6,627 bases of DNA from Candidatus Falkowiibacteriota bacterium (lineage in GTDB: Bacteria > Patescibacteriota > Patescibacteriia > Patescibacteriales > SZUA-104): contig QIIF01000035.1 of NCBI GenBank assembly GCA_003231075.1, forward strand, positions 1 to 6,627, in the 5' to 3' direction. The translations under genes and the position numbers were made by a program. Under the pieces are notes generated by a model. That model was not told the origin of the DNA and made no database searches. It saw only the letters and a program-made list of their open reading frames with translations. Below, one piece after another: positions 1 through 5,787 of the stretch (its first letter is position 1; every line of letters starts with the position of its first letter).

Positions 1-1165
1 TAACCGCCGCGTATGACGCGCATAAAACTTCCTCGGGCGTGCCGACGCAGTCAAACGGCTTTATTTTTTTCTCTCCCCACAACTCCAAAAAAAGATTTAA
101 CAATTTTTTATCTTGGTATAAATTCTTGCCGAATATTTTAACCGATTCTTTCCTCGGAATAAAAGCGGCCAGTTGCGAAAAAACAAAAACGCATTTCGGG
201 CATTCTCCGCACCACCTTTTTGTACTTTTTTTATTTATCGCAAAATTGCGGTTGCAGCTGGAAAAACAATCAAAATATTTTTTATGCCGGGAAAATAATT
301 CGGTAATTTTTAATTCTGAAAACGGCCTTAACAAACTGAAATATCCGATGCCGGACGATATGTATTTTTTTAAATAATCAGAAAAATCATTTTCAAATTC
401 AAGAGTTTTGCTGTATTGGTGGTTGATAACATTGTTCAAATATTTTAAATTCCCGTAATTAGCGCTTTGCTCGTTGGAAAAAATAATATACTTATAATTA
501 TACAGCGTTGAAGCCAACAAGGAAACAAAAGAATATACGGCCGTTATCGGAATATGCCCGTTATAAACGCCCGCTTTATTCAGTTTAAACAGCCCTTCGC
601 CTAATTCCCTCTTTATAATAATAGTTTTTTTGCCTGTAATTCCCGCCGCTTGGCGCTGGACACGGCTCGTATTTAAACTAAGTAAGATGAAATTATTTTT
701 ATTGCTTTTTAACAACTCGGCAGTCACTATAGAATCTTTACCTCCGCCGAAAGGAACGATTGCCCTGTCTTTCGCTCTGATCTTAATCGGAACCGGCTTA
801 TGCCTTGAATAAGGAAACCTTGCCAAACCCATAGAATCAATTTTATTTTTATAAAAAAATTCTCCCAAGCCGTTAATATAAAGCTTATTCCAAAAGCCGG
901 CTTGCTCTTTATTTAATTTTCCGCTGTTAATTGTAATTTTTTTGGGACAATATGTTTTCCAATAGCTAATCCCGAGCATTAAATGCAAATTAAGCAATAC
1001 CGCGTCCAATAATTCATAATTAACATTTTTCCAAACAACGCTTTTGGGATCAACGGCTAATTTTTCAACAAAATCAACATCCCCGTCCAAGCTGTAATAA
1101 AAACGAAATTCGCCCTTAGCTTTGTTGATTTCATATTTTTCAAAAATAAATTCTTTGCATTTCAT
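1..1165 (-). CDS. murL: MurL-type UDP-MurNAc-L-Ala-L-Glu epimerase, C-terminus cut by window edge
   Basis: The minus strand is open from ATG at 1165 to the window edge, giving 388 residues with no stop. I recognise the family from its block order: a 'LHLMLGISYWKTYCP' stretch at residues 60-74, a PP-loop 'FGGGKDS' at 139-145, 'NGHIPITA' at 202-209, 'SNEQSAN' at 230-236, 'NHQYSKTLEFE' at 248-258, a cysteine cluster (C304, C319, C322, C325 in 'WCGECPKC'), and 'FGKNL' at 345-349. In Xanthomonas, MurL converts UDP-MurNAc-L-Ala-L-Glu to the D-Glu form using ATP. It works after a MurD2-type ligase and replaces glutamate racemase MurI. The PP-loop fits that ATP use. About 50-60 residues are probably missing at the C-terminus. 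It lies 21 bp downstream of polA on the same strand, so co-transcription is likely. No Shine-Dalgarno sits at normal distance; GGAGGA at the polA end is about 27 bp upstream. The start is chosen because an in-frame TAA lies 9 bp before it. A looser PP-loop ATPase assignment is the main alternative. Confidence 0.85.
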   Translation of the reverse strand, partial: MKCKEFIFEKYEINKAKGEFRFYYSLDGDVDFVEKLAVDPKSVVWKNVNYELLDAVLLNLHLMLGISYWKTYCPKKITINSGKLNKEQAGFWNKLYINGLGEFFYKNKIDSMGLARFPYSRHKPVPIKIRAKDRAIVPFGGGKDSIVTAELLKSNKNNFILLSLNTSRVQRQAAGITGKKTIIIKRELGEGLFKLNKAGVYNGHIPITAVYSFVSLLASTLYNYKYIIFSNEQSANYGNLKYLNNVINHQYSKTLEFENDFSDYLKKYISSGIGYFSLLRPFSELKITELFSRHKKYFDCFSSCNRNFAINKKSTKRWCGECPKCVFVFSQLAAFIPRKESVKIFGKNLYQDKKLLNLFLELWGEKKIKPFDCVGTPEEVLCASYAAV

Positions 1166-1176
1166 AATTAAATCTT

Positions 1177-1196
1177 AATTCATAATTCATAATTCC
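1177..1196. repeat. Heptamer repeat supplying the polA stop codon
   Basis: Read on the minus strand, two exact copies of ATGAATT (1190-1184, 1183-1177) follow a partial GGAATT. The TGA stop of polA (1189-1187) lies inside the first full copy, and the last polA codons GAA TTA come from the partial copy. The array is followed by AAGATT. The repeat in yebC (4843-4876) uses the same units and ends in AAGAAT, so the two are relatives. Confidence 0.75.
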
Positions 1197-4087
1197 TCCA
1201 TCTCCCCCCAATTCTCCCCGATTTTCACATCAACCACGACCGGCACTTTTAATTTTAGCGCTTCTTCCATTATTTTTTTAATTTTTACGGACACTTCTTC
1301 CGCTTTATTGTTTTTAATTTCAAAAACCAATTCATCATGGACTTGCAAAAGCATTTTCACACCGTCATTTTTATGCTCTTTATCTATGATTTTTTGCGCT
1401 TCTATCATCGCCTCCTTAATCATATCCGCGGCCGTGCCTTGCAGCGGCGTATTTACGGCCATTCTTTCCGCGCTTTTTTTAACCATGGCAATAGACGAAT
1501 TAATCTCCGGCAAATAACGCCTGCGGCCGAATAAGGTTTCTACATAGCCATTTTCACGCGCGCCGGCAATAGTAATATCAATAAATTTTTTTATTCCCGT
1601 AAATTTTTTAAAATAATTATCTATAAACTCCCGAGCGGTTGCGTAGGGAATGTCGGCGCCGCGGGAAAGTCCGTGCGGACCCTGTCCGTACAATATGCCG
1701 AAGTTAACCGCCTTTGCTTCGCGGCGCATTTGAGGCATCACTTCATCAAGCCCTACTCCGTTAATTTCCGCGGCTGTCGCCGTATGAATGTCCTTGCCCT
1801 CCTTAAACGCTTTTATCATCTTTTCGTCGCCGGACATATGGGCCGCCAGCCGCAGCTCAATTTGGGAATAATCAAGAGCGGTTAATTTATATCCTTTATC
1901 CGATATAAACGCTTTGCGGATTTCCCGCCCCAATTCCGCGCGAATAGGAATATTCTGCAAATTCGGATCGCTGGAAGAAAGCCGCCCGGTCGCGGTGACG
2001 GTCTGGTTAAAACTGGTATGCAGCCGTCCGGTTTTTTTATTTACCAATTTAGGCAAAGCATTTATATAAGTATTCGCTAATTTAGCCAACTCGCGATATT
2101 CCTGAATTAACCTGATAATAGAATGCTCTTCCTTTAATTTTTCCAATTCATCAGCCGCGGTTGAAAACCCTGTCTTGGTTTTTTTTACGGCATCAGTCGG
2201 GATTTCCAATTTTTCAAACAAAACCGCCCGCAGCTGCTGGGTGGAATTAATATTAAAATCCATGCCTGCCGCTTCCCTTATCTTTACCTTCAGTTTTTTT
2301 ATTCTGCCGTCAACTTTCTTTTTTAGCTGCCCTAAAAACTCGGAGCTTATTTTTATGCCGTTATTCTCCATCTCCGCCAACACCGGAATAAGCGGCATTT
2401 CCAATTCTTTGAATAATTTATCCAGTTTATTTTCTTTTAATCTCTTTCTAAATTTTTTAACCAGCCGATGCGTAAAATCAGCGTCTTCGCATGAATATAA
2501 GCTTAGTTTTTCCGTTTCTATTTCGCCGAAAGTTATTTTATCTCTGCCCTTGCCCAATAAATCTTCTTTGCTTATTTTTTCAAACCCCAATTCCGTAAAA
2601 ACCACCGCGTCCAAATTGTGCTGGCGCGTCCCCGGATTTAAAAGGTAGGAAGCGACCATAGTGTCAAACTCCACGCCTTGCGCGCTCACGCCGTTATTTT
2701 TCATCACCTTAATATCAAATTTAACATTATGCCCAGACTTTTTAATCCCCCCATCCTCAAATATCGGCCTCAACTCCTCTAACCACTTACTCCCCGCCGA
2801 AATGGAACTCGGTTCTGGATTCCCAGAATCGAGTTCCGGGCTGGTTTTATAGTTAAATAAATTTTCATTAATTGATAATTGATAATTGATAATTGATAAT
2901 TGAATATAATGCGCCTCTCCTTCTTTCCACGAAAAACTGATGCCGAGTAACTCCGCGGTCAGCGGATCAAAAGACGAAGTCTCGGTATCAAAAGTAAATT
3001 CTTTTTGCTTTTTTAATTTACTTAAAAATAATTTAAATTTCTTGCCACTATCCACAAGAATATATTTAAACAATTTTTTATTTCTCTCAAATTTGCTAAT
3101 TTCTTCTTTTTGTTTTATTGTTTTATTGTTTTCTTGTTCTCGCGACAACTCCCGCACTCTCGGTAAAAGCGACTTAAACTCCAACTCGCTAAACAGCTTA
3201 ACAATATGTTGCTTATCAAAACCGCCAAACCGCGCGTCCTCCAACTTAAAATCAATCTCTGCGTCCCGTTTAATCGTCGCCAACTTTTTAGACAAATAAG
3301 CATCTTTCTTGTATTGCCTCAACAACTCAACAGTCCGCGGCTTAATTTTTGGCTTTATAACTTTATGAACTTTATAACTTTCAACTTCGTTATATACCCC
3401 GTCTAAATTCTTAAATTCTTTCAACAACTCAATCGCCGTCTTCTCCCCAATCCCCCGAACTCCCGGAATATTATCCGAAGGATCCCCGCGCAACGCCTTA
3501 TAATCTATCATTTGATTTGGAGCAAGCCCATATCGGTTATGAACCGCCGCCTCGTCATAGATAACGCTGTCCGACAATCCCCTGCTCATCGTGTAAACTT
3601 TTGTGTGCTTATTGATTAATTGTAAAGTATCCAAATCGCCCGTTAAAATAATTTTTTCAACATTGCCGTCAACCCTGGCGGCGATTGTCCCGATTAAATC
3701 ATCCGCTTCCAGCCCGGACATTTCAAAAATCGGAATTCCGAATGCTTCGGACATTTCTTTAACGCGCGAAATCTGCGCGTACAGCTCATCTGGCGCTTTT
3801 ACCCTTGTCGCCTTATACTCCTTATATTCCTTATGCCTGAAAGTCGGACCCTTCTTATCCAAAGTTAAAACAACATATTCCGGCTTAAACTCGCGAATCG
3901 CCTTAACCAGCGCCGCGGTAAAGCCGTATACGGCGTTAACCATTTCCCCTTTCTTGGTCGTCATAGTCGGCGGCAGCGCGTGAAAGCTCCGATGAATTAA
4001 AGCATTGCCGTCTATTATAATTAATTTTCTTGTCCCGCCTGCCCCGCTCCGGCGGTGGCTGTGGCGGCGATTATTTTTTCCGTCCAT
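1187..4087 (-). CDS. polA: DNA polymerase I with 5' nuclease and intact 3'-5' proofreading site
   Basis: The 966-residue protein has all three Pol I parts (E. coli Pol I is 928). The 5' nuclease domain (about 20-312) shows 'IIIDGNAL' with D26, 'EADD' at 127-130, 'TGDLD' at 149-153 and the DNA-binding 'GDPSDNIPGVRGIGEKTA' at 201-218. The proofreading domain (about 340-545) keeps every metal-ligand motif: D367/E369 ('FDTET'), D458 ('GHNVKFD'), and Y531 with D535 ('YSCEDAD'), so it should be active, unlike the degenerate Thermus or Bacillus versions. The polymerase domain has motif A D739 ('LDYSQIELR'), the O-helix 'RREAKAVNFGILYG' with F796, and motif C 'VHDE' at 916-919. It fills gaps and replaces RNA primers in the cytoplasm. 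The ATG at 4087 is the only start before D26. Oddities: a GC-rich N-terminal extension (7-18), a heptamer array (395-406) plus palindrome (417-428) in the proofreading domain, low-complexity linkers, and a stop codon lying in a heptamer repeat. murL follows in the same direction. Confidence 0.98.
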   Translation of the reverse strand: MDGKNNRRHSHRRSGAGGTRKLIIIDGNALIHRSFHALPPTMTTKKGEMVNAVYGFTAALVKAIREFKPEYVVLTLDKKGPTFRHKEYKEYKATRVKAPDELYAQISRVKEMSEAFGIPIFEMSGLEADDLIGTIAARVDGNVEKIILTGDLDTLQLINKHTKVYTMSRGLSDSVIYDEAAVHNRYGLAPNQMIDYKALRGDPSDNIPGVRGIGEKTAIELLKEFKNLDGVYNEVESYKVHKVIKPKIKPRTVELLRQYKKDAYLSKKLATIKRDAEIDFKLEDARFGGFDKQHIVKLFSELEFKSLLPRVRELSREQENNKTIKQKEEISKFERNKKLFKYILVDSGKKFKLFLSKLKKQKEFTFDTETSSFDPLTAELLGISFSWKEGEAHYIQLSIINYQLSINENLFNYKTSPELDSGNPEPSSISAGSKWLEELRPIFEDGGIKKSGHNVKFDIKVMKNNGVSAQGVEFDTMVASYLLNPGTRQHNLDAVVFTELGFEKISKEDLLGKGRDKITFGEIETEKLSLYSCEDADFTHRLVKKFRKRLKENKLDKLFKELEMPLIPVLAEMENNGIKISSEFLGQLKKKVDGRIKKLKVKIREAAGMDFNINSTQQLRAVLFEKLEIPTDAVKKTKTGFSTAADELEKLKEEHSIIRLIQEYRELAKLANTYINALPKLVNKKTGRLHTSFNQTVTATGRLSSSDPNLQNIPIRAELGREIRKAFISDKGYKLTALDYSQIELRLAAHMSGDEKMIKAFKEGKDIHTATAAEINGVGLDEVMPQMRREAKAVNFGILYGQGPHGLSRGADIPYATAREFIDNYFKKFTGIKKFIDITIAGARENGYVETLFGRRRYLPEINSSIAMVKKSAERMAVNTPLQGTAADMIKEAMIEAQKIIDKEHKNDGVKMLLQVHDELVFEIKNNKAEEVSVKIKKIMEEALKLKVPVVVDVKIGENWGEMEEL
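2804..2837. repeat. 15-bp-arm palindromic element inside polA
   Basis: Arms GGAACTCGGTTCTGG (2804-2818) and CCAGAATCGAGTTCC (2823-2837) pair over 15 positions with one G-T mismatch, around the four-base loop ATTC. The element encodes PolA residues 417-428, rich in Pro, Ser, Glu and Gly, in a region that is not conserved. It lies 33 bp from the heptamer array. Together they account well for the 22 extra residues between proofreading motifs I and II compared with E. coli Pol I. Confidence 0.85.
2871..2903. repeat. 7-bp tandem array (ATTGATA) inside the polA proofreading domain
   Basis: Four exact copies of ATTGATA run from 2871 to 2898, followed by a partial ATTGA. On the polA coding strand the unit is TTATCAA. 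Since 7 is not a multiple of 3, tandem copies cycle through all frames and give the peptide period LSIINYQ, seen at residues 395-406. That strand has no stop in any phase, whereas the opposite strand would give TGA and TAA. The array lies between proofreading motifs I and II. Confidence 0.9.
3105..3136. repeat. 8-bp tandem repeat in the PolA interdomain linker
   Basis: Two exact copies of TTTTATTG (3113-3120, 3121-3128) are flanked by one-to-two-mismatch copies (3105-3112, 3129-3136). They encode about residues 318-328, a Lys/Asn/Gln/Glu-rich stretch lying between the 5' nuclease and proofreading domains. A flexible linker there tolerates low complexity, so this may be simple slippage rather than a mobile repeat. 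Confidence 0.6.
3353..3384. repeat. Short degenerate tandem repeat in the 5' nuclease part of polA
   Basis: On the plus strand the units CTTTATAA, CTTTATGAA, CTTTATAA and CTTTCAA follow one another. They encode roughly residues 235-245 of PolA (Val-, Lys- and Tyr-rich), just after the helix-hairpin-helix DNA-binding segment. The distance between the flanking conserved blocks 'GEKTA' and 'LATI' is only about three residues longer than in E. coli Pol I as I recall it. The repeat may therefore have replaced native sequence, or be local low complexity, rather than being a clean insertion. Confidence 0.5.
4035..4067. repeat. GC-rich imperfect hairpin encoding the PolA N-terminal extension
   Basis: Outer arms CCGCC (4035-4039) and GGCGG (4063-4067) pair. 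Inside them GCC (4041-4043) pairs with GGC (4057-4059), and CCGC (4044-4047) with GCGG (4052-4055), around the loop TCCG (4048-4051). The element is far more GC-rich than the surrounding DNA. It encodes residues 7-18 of PolA, rich in Arg, His and Gly. In E. coli Pol I the first catalytic aspartate is D13; here it is D26, so the extra length is close to the size of the hairpin. It looks like a decayed palindromic repeat inserted in frame, but copies elsewhere in the genome would be needed to confirm that. Confidence 0.55.
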
Positions 4088-4093
4088 ACCTAC

Positions 4094-4122
4094 ATTACAC
4101 CATATATGGCGCCAACAATCAA
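4094..4122 (-). promoter_or_regulatory. polA promoter, probably giving a leaderless mRNA
   Basis: Read on the minus strand there is a -35 box TTGATT (4122-4117), a 17-bp spacer, and a -10 box TGTAAT (4099-4094), which matches the TATAAT consensus at five of six bases. Only six bases separate the -10 box from the polA ATG at 4087, so the expected transcription start falls on or next to the start codon. That implies a leaderless message, consistent with no usable Shine-Dalgarno. The spacer contains the perfect palindromes CCATATATGG (4100-4109) and TGGCGCCA (4107-4114), which could bind a regulator, but this is speculation. Confidence 0.65.
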
Positions 4123-4173
4123 ATATGCCAACGGCTTGGCTGTCTATTAATTTACCGTTAAGAAATTTGAATA

Positions 4174-4201
4174 TTGGCGGTTGGGGGATTATAAATATAA
4201 T
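4174..4201 (+). promoter_or_regulatory. Candidate distal yebC promoter with a perfect -10 box
   Basis: TTGGCG (4174-4179), a 16-bp spacer and a perfect TATAAT (4196-4201) form a sigma-70-like promoter pointing at yebC. It would give an untranslated leader of about 225 bases containing the 4307-4321 hairpin. In AT-rich DNA a TATAAT can arise by chance, so this is one candidate among several. Confidence 0.4.
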
Positions 4202-4249
4202 GCGCCGTTAGGCCTAATTTGCATAATTTTCGTAAGACACCGCGCGTTA

Positions 4250-4278
4250 TTGATTTTTTGCGTATTTTATGTTATTCT
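4250..4278 (+). promoter_or_regulatory. Candidate middle yebC promoter
   Basis: TTGATT (4250-4255) and TATTCT (4273-4278) are separated by an ideal 17 bp, each matching four of six consensus bases. The start would fall near 4285, giving a leader of about 150 bases. The -35 hexamer is the same as in the polA promoter. The evidence is spacing and partial consensus only. Confidence 0.3.
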
Positions 4279-4306
4279 TGTAGATATGAAAAGAGGCTGT
4301 ATTTGA

Positions 4307-4334
4307 CGGCAATTTTTGCCGCTTGCCTGTTTTT
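4307..4334 (+). promoter_or_regulatory. Hairpin with an alternative terminator-like fold in the yebC leader
   Basis: CGGCAA (4307-4312) pairs perfectly with TTGCCG (4316-4321) around TTT. The same GGCAA (4308-4312) could instead pair with a second TTGCC (4323-4327), which is followed by TGTTTTT (4328-4334). The two stems exclude each other, as in attenuators. Both are only five to six pairs long, so biological use is unproven. Confidence 0.25.
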
Positions 4335-4397
4335 AATTTATTTTATTTCAAATTAATGACAATATTATTTTTTTTGAAGCGTTCTTCGGAATGAATT

Positions 4398-4425
4398 TTG
4401 GAGAGTAAAAAGATTCGTTAATAAT
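4398..4425 (+). promoter_or_regulatory. Candidate proximal yebC promoter (leaderless)
   Basis: A weak -35 TTGGAG (4398-4403), a 16-bp spacer and AATAAT (4420-4425, five of six) sit seven bases before the yebC ATG. This mirrors the polA promoter geometry and would also start transcription at the initiation codon. There is no Shine-Dalgarno close to this ATG; GGAGAG at 4400-4405 is about 28 bases away. The region is very AT-rich, so chance resemblance is possible. Confidence 0.3.
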
Positions 4426-4432
4426 TATAAAT

Positions 4433-5155
4433 ATGTCAGGGCATTCAAAATGGTCTACAATTAAACGGCAAAAAGGGGCGGCTGACGCTAAGCGGGGCGC
4501 TGTTTTTACGAAACTCGGCAAGATGATAACTATAGCGGCGCGCGATAAGGGAGGGGATCCTGATTCCAATTTCAATTTGCGCATCGCCGTTGATAAAGCC
4601 AAGTCCGCCAATATGCCGAAAGATAATATTGAAAAGGCGATAAAGCGCGGAACCGGCGAATTGGAAGGCGGAGAAATCCAAGAGCTTATCTATGAAGGAT
4701 TCGGCCCGGCCAAGTCGCAATTTATCATAAAATGCCTGACTGACAATAAGAACCGCAGCGCTTCCGGCGTTAGGCATATTTTTACAAAATACGGCGGTTT
4801 GTTCGGATCCGTGGCGTGGAATTTTGAGCAAAAAGGGGTGATACGAATTACGAATTATGAATTACGAATTAAGAATATTACTTTTGATGATTTAGAGCTG
4901 GAATTAATTGATGCGGGAGCGCAGGATATTATTAAGGAGGAGGAGGGCATTATAATCTATACCGATATTTCTAATTTGCAAAAAGTAAAAAAATTTTTAG
5001 ATTCAAAAAATGTTGAAGTTGAATCCGCGGAAATTGAATATATCGCTAAAGAAAATTTAAAAGTTGGCGATGAGGATAAAGAAAAGATTGAAAAATTTAT
5101 TCAAGAGCTGGAAGATAATGAAGATATAGCTGATTATTATACCAATGTGATTTAG
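4433..5155 (+). CDS. yebC: YebC/TACO1 family protein
   Basis: The 240-residue protein opens with the family signature 'MSGHSKWSTIKRQKGAADAKRG', which fixes the start. 'GGDPDSN.NLR.AVDKAK..NMPKDNIEKAI' (40-70), 'YEGFGP' (87-92) and 'CLTDNKNR' (101-108) follow in the usual order, and the length is normal (E. coli YebC is 246). The family has been described both as DNA-binding transcription regulators and, more recently, as ribosome-associated factors that help translate difficult sequences such as proline runs; the sequence cannot choose between these. The acidic C-terminal end is typical. Residues 137-148 are encoded by a heptamer repeat, making the loop between 'KGVI' and 'DAGAQD' about seven residues longer than in E. 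coli YebC. The block before 'GSVAW' is about three residues shorter. The TAG stop is the first triplet of a different heptamer array. It lies upstream of ruvC, a common arrangement. Confidence 0.97.
   Translation: MSGHSKWSTIKRQKGAADAKRGAVFTKLGKMITIAARDKGGDPDSNFNLRIAVDKAKSANMPKDNIEKAIKRGTGELEGGEIQELIYEGFGPAKSQFIIKCLTDNKNRSASGVRHIFTKYGGLFGSVAWNFEQKGVIRITNYELRIKNITFDDLELELIDAGAQDIIKEEEGIIIYTDISNLQKVKKFLDSKNVEVESAEIEYIAKENLKVGDEDKEKIEKFIQELEDNEDIADYYTNVI
4843..4876. repeat. 7-bp tandem array (ACGAATT) inside yebC
   Basis: Units ACGAATT, ACGAATT, ATGAATT and ACGAATT run from 4843 to 4870, followed by a degenerate AAGAAT. They encode the ITNYELR period within residues 137-148 of YebC. The variant ATGAATT copy could create a TGA in one of three phases, but here it is read as TAT GAA. 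The extra loop length of about seven residues equals three 7-bp units, the smallest number that keeps the reading frame. Confidence 0.85.
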
Positions 5156-5204
5156 CTTGTAGCTTGTAGCTTGTAGCTTGTAGCTTGTAGCTTGTAGCTT
5201 GTAG
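5153..5204. repeat. 7-bp tandem array (TAGCTTG x7) starting at the yebC stop
   Basis: Seven exact copies of TAGCTTG run from 5153 to 5201, followed by a partial TAG. The first three bases are the yebC stop codon, so no base separates the gene from the array. Each copy contains the self-complementary AGCT, allowing only very weak 4-bp stems. No T-run follows, so it does not look like an intrinsic terminator. There are no spacers, so it is not a CRISPR array. Confidence 0.95.
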
Positions 5205-5250
5205 GTTAATAAATATTAGCCGTTCACTCTACGCTCCGCGTATTCTTATT

Positions 5251-5787
5251 ATGGATATATTAATAGTTTTATTGGCAATATCGGCGGTAATTTTTGTTTT
5301 TGGCTCTGTAATTTTAGTATTTGCTTTTTGGTCAATTTATACAATTGTTAAAACTAAAGTTCCTTGGGCGAAAACGCCTTCGGAAAATATCGCTAAAATT
5401 TTTTCTGAAATTAATTTGCCTGAAAATTCTTTAATGTACGACTTGGGTTGCGGAGACGGCAGATCTGTGTTTTTTGCCGAGAAGCGAGGGTACAAAGGCA
5501 GGGGCTGCGAATTATCTTTATACTCTTTTTGAAAATGCTTGATTAAGAAGATAATTATCGGGAGCAAAATAGAAATAAAAAGAAAAAATTTTTTTGACGA
5601 AAATTTGCGAGACGCTGATTTAATTTTTGTTTTTCTTGTTGACGCTGTAATGGAAAAGCTTGGAAATAAATTAAATAAAAATTTAAAACCGGGCGCGATT
5701 GTTGTATCTTATGGATTTGAAATACCAGGATGGAAACCGGAAAAAATATTAAATACTAATCTAAGCAGGACTTATTTTTTAAAAAGT
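5251..5787 (+). pseudogene. Membrane-anchored SAM-dependent methyltransferase, interrupted by an in-frame TGA
   Basis: The frame starts at ATG 5251 and is open to 5787 except for one TGA at 5530-5532. Residues 2-31 form one strongly hydrophobic membrane segment. The SAM-binding motif 'YDLGCGDGR' is at 63-71, and 'GCELS' (85-89) fits the second motif with its acidic residue. After the TGA, in the same frame, come 'KRKNFF', 'DADLIF', 'MEKL' and 'LKPGAIVVSYGFEIPGWKP', which match the second half of such small class I methyltransferases, so the two halves clearly belong together. The substrate is unknown. There is no net frameshift, so a single substitution (for example from a Leu or Trp codon) or a sequencing error explains the stop. 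The frame lacks its own terminal stop and runs straight into the ruvC ATG. A recent nonsense mutation, an assembly error, or rare UGA readthrough are the alternatives; I favour the first two. Confidence 0.7.

Larger units (their letters stand above)
4088..4432. other. Divergent polA-yebC intergenic region
   Basis: This 345-bp spacer separates the divergently transcribed polA and yebC. It holds the polA promoter, two or three candidate plus-strand promoters, a small 5-bp stem GCCAA/TTGGC (4127-4140), and a perfect short hairpin at 4307-4321. I see no tRNA, no convincing protein-coding frame, and no recognisable riboswitch. A six-codon open frame (4286-4306, ATG to TGA) ends directly before the hairpin; it has no other support. 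Confidence 0.7.

Noticed and set aside
39..377. Plus-strand open frame opposite murL
   Set aside because: The minus strand encodes a recognisable MurL across this stretch. The plus-strand product has no recognisable motifs.
2175..2648. Plus-strand open frame opposite polA
   Set aside because: It is antisense to conserved Pol I motifs. Its Ser/Phe-rich product is typical of a shadow of a Lys/Glu-rich gene. Other plus-strand frames within 1308-3983 were rejected for the same reason.
4445..4831. Minus-strand open frame opposite yebC
   Set aside because: It is antisense to the conserved YebC N-terminal half and has no recognisable domain.
5153..5204. CRISPR array
   Set aside because: The 7-bp units are directly adjacent with no spacers.
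5153..5250. Intrinsic terminator after yebC
   Set aside because: The repeat can form only 4-bp stems and no T-run follows.
5530..5532. UGA read as glycine or tryptophan (code 25 or code 4)
   Set aside because: polA alone has dozens of glycines and no internal UGA, and the tryptophans I checked across the window are TGG. polA also ends with TGA right after its normal C-terminus. A recoded UGA would be expected many times.
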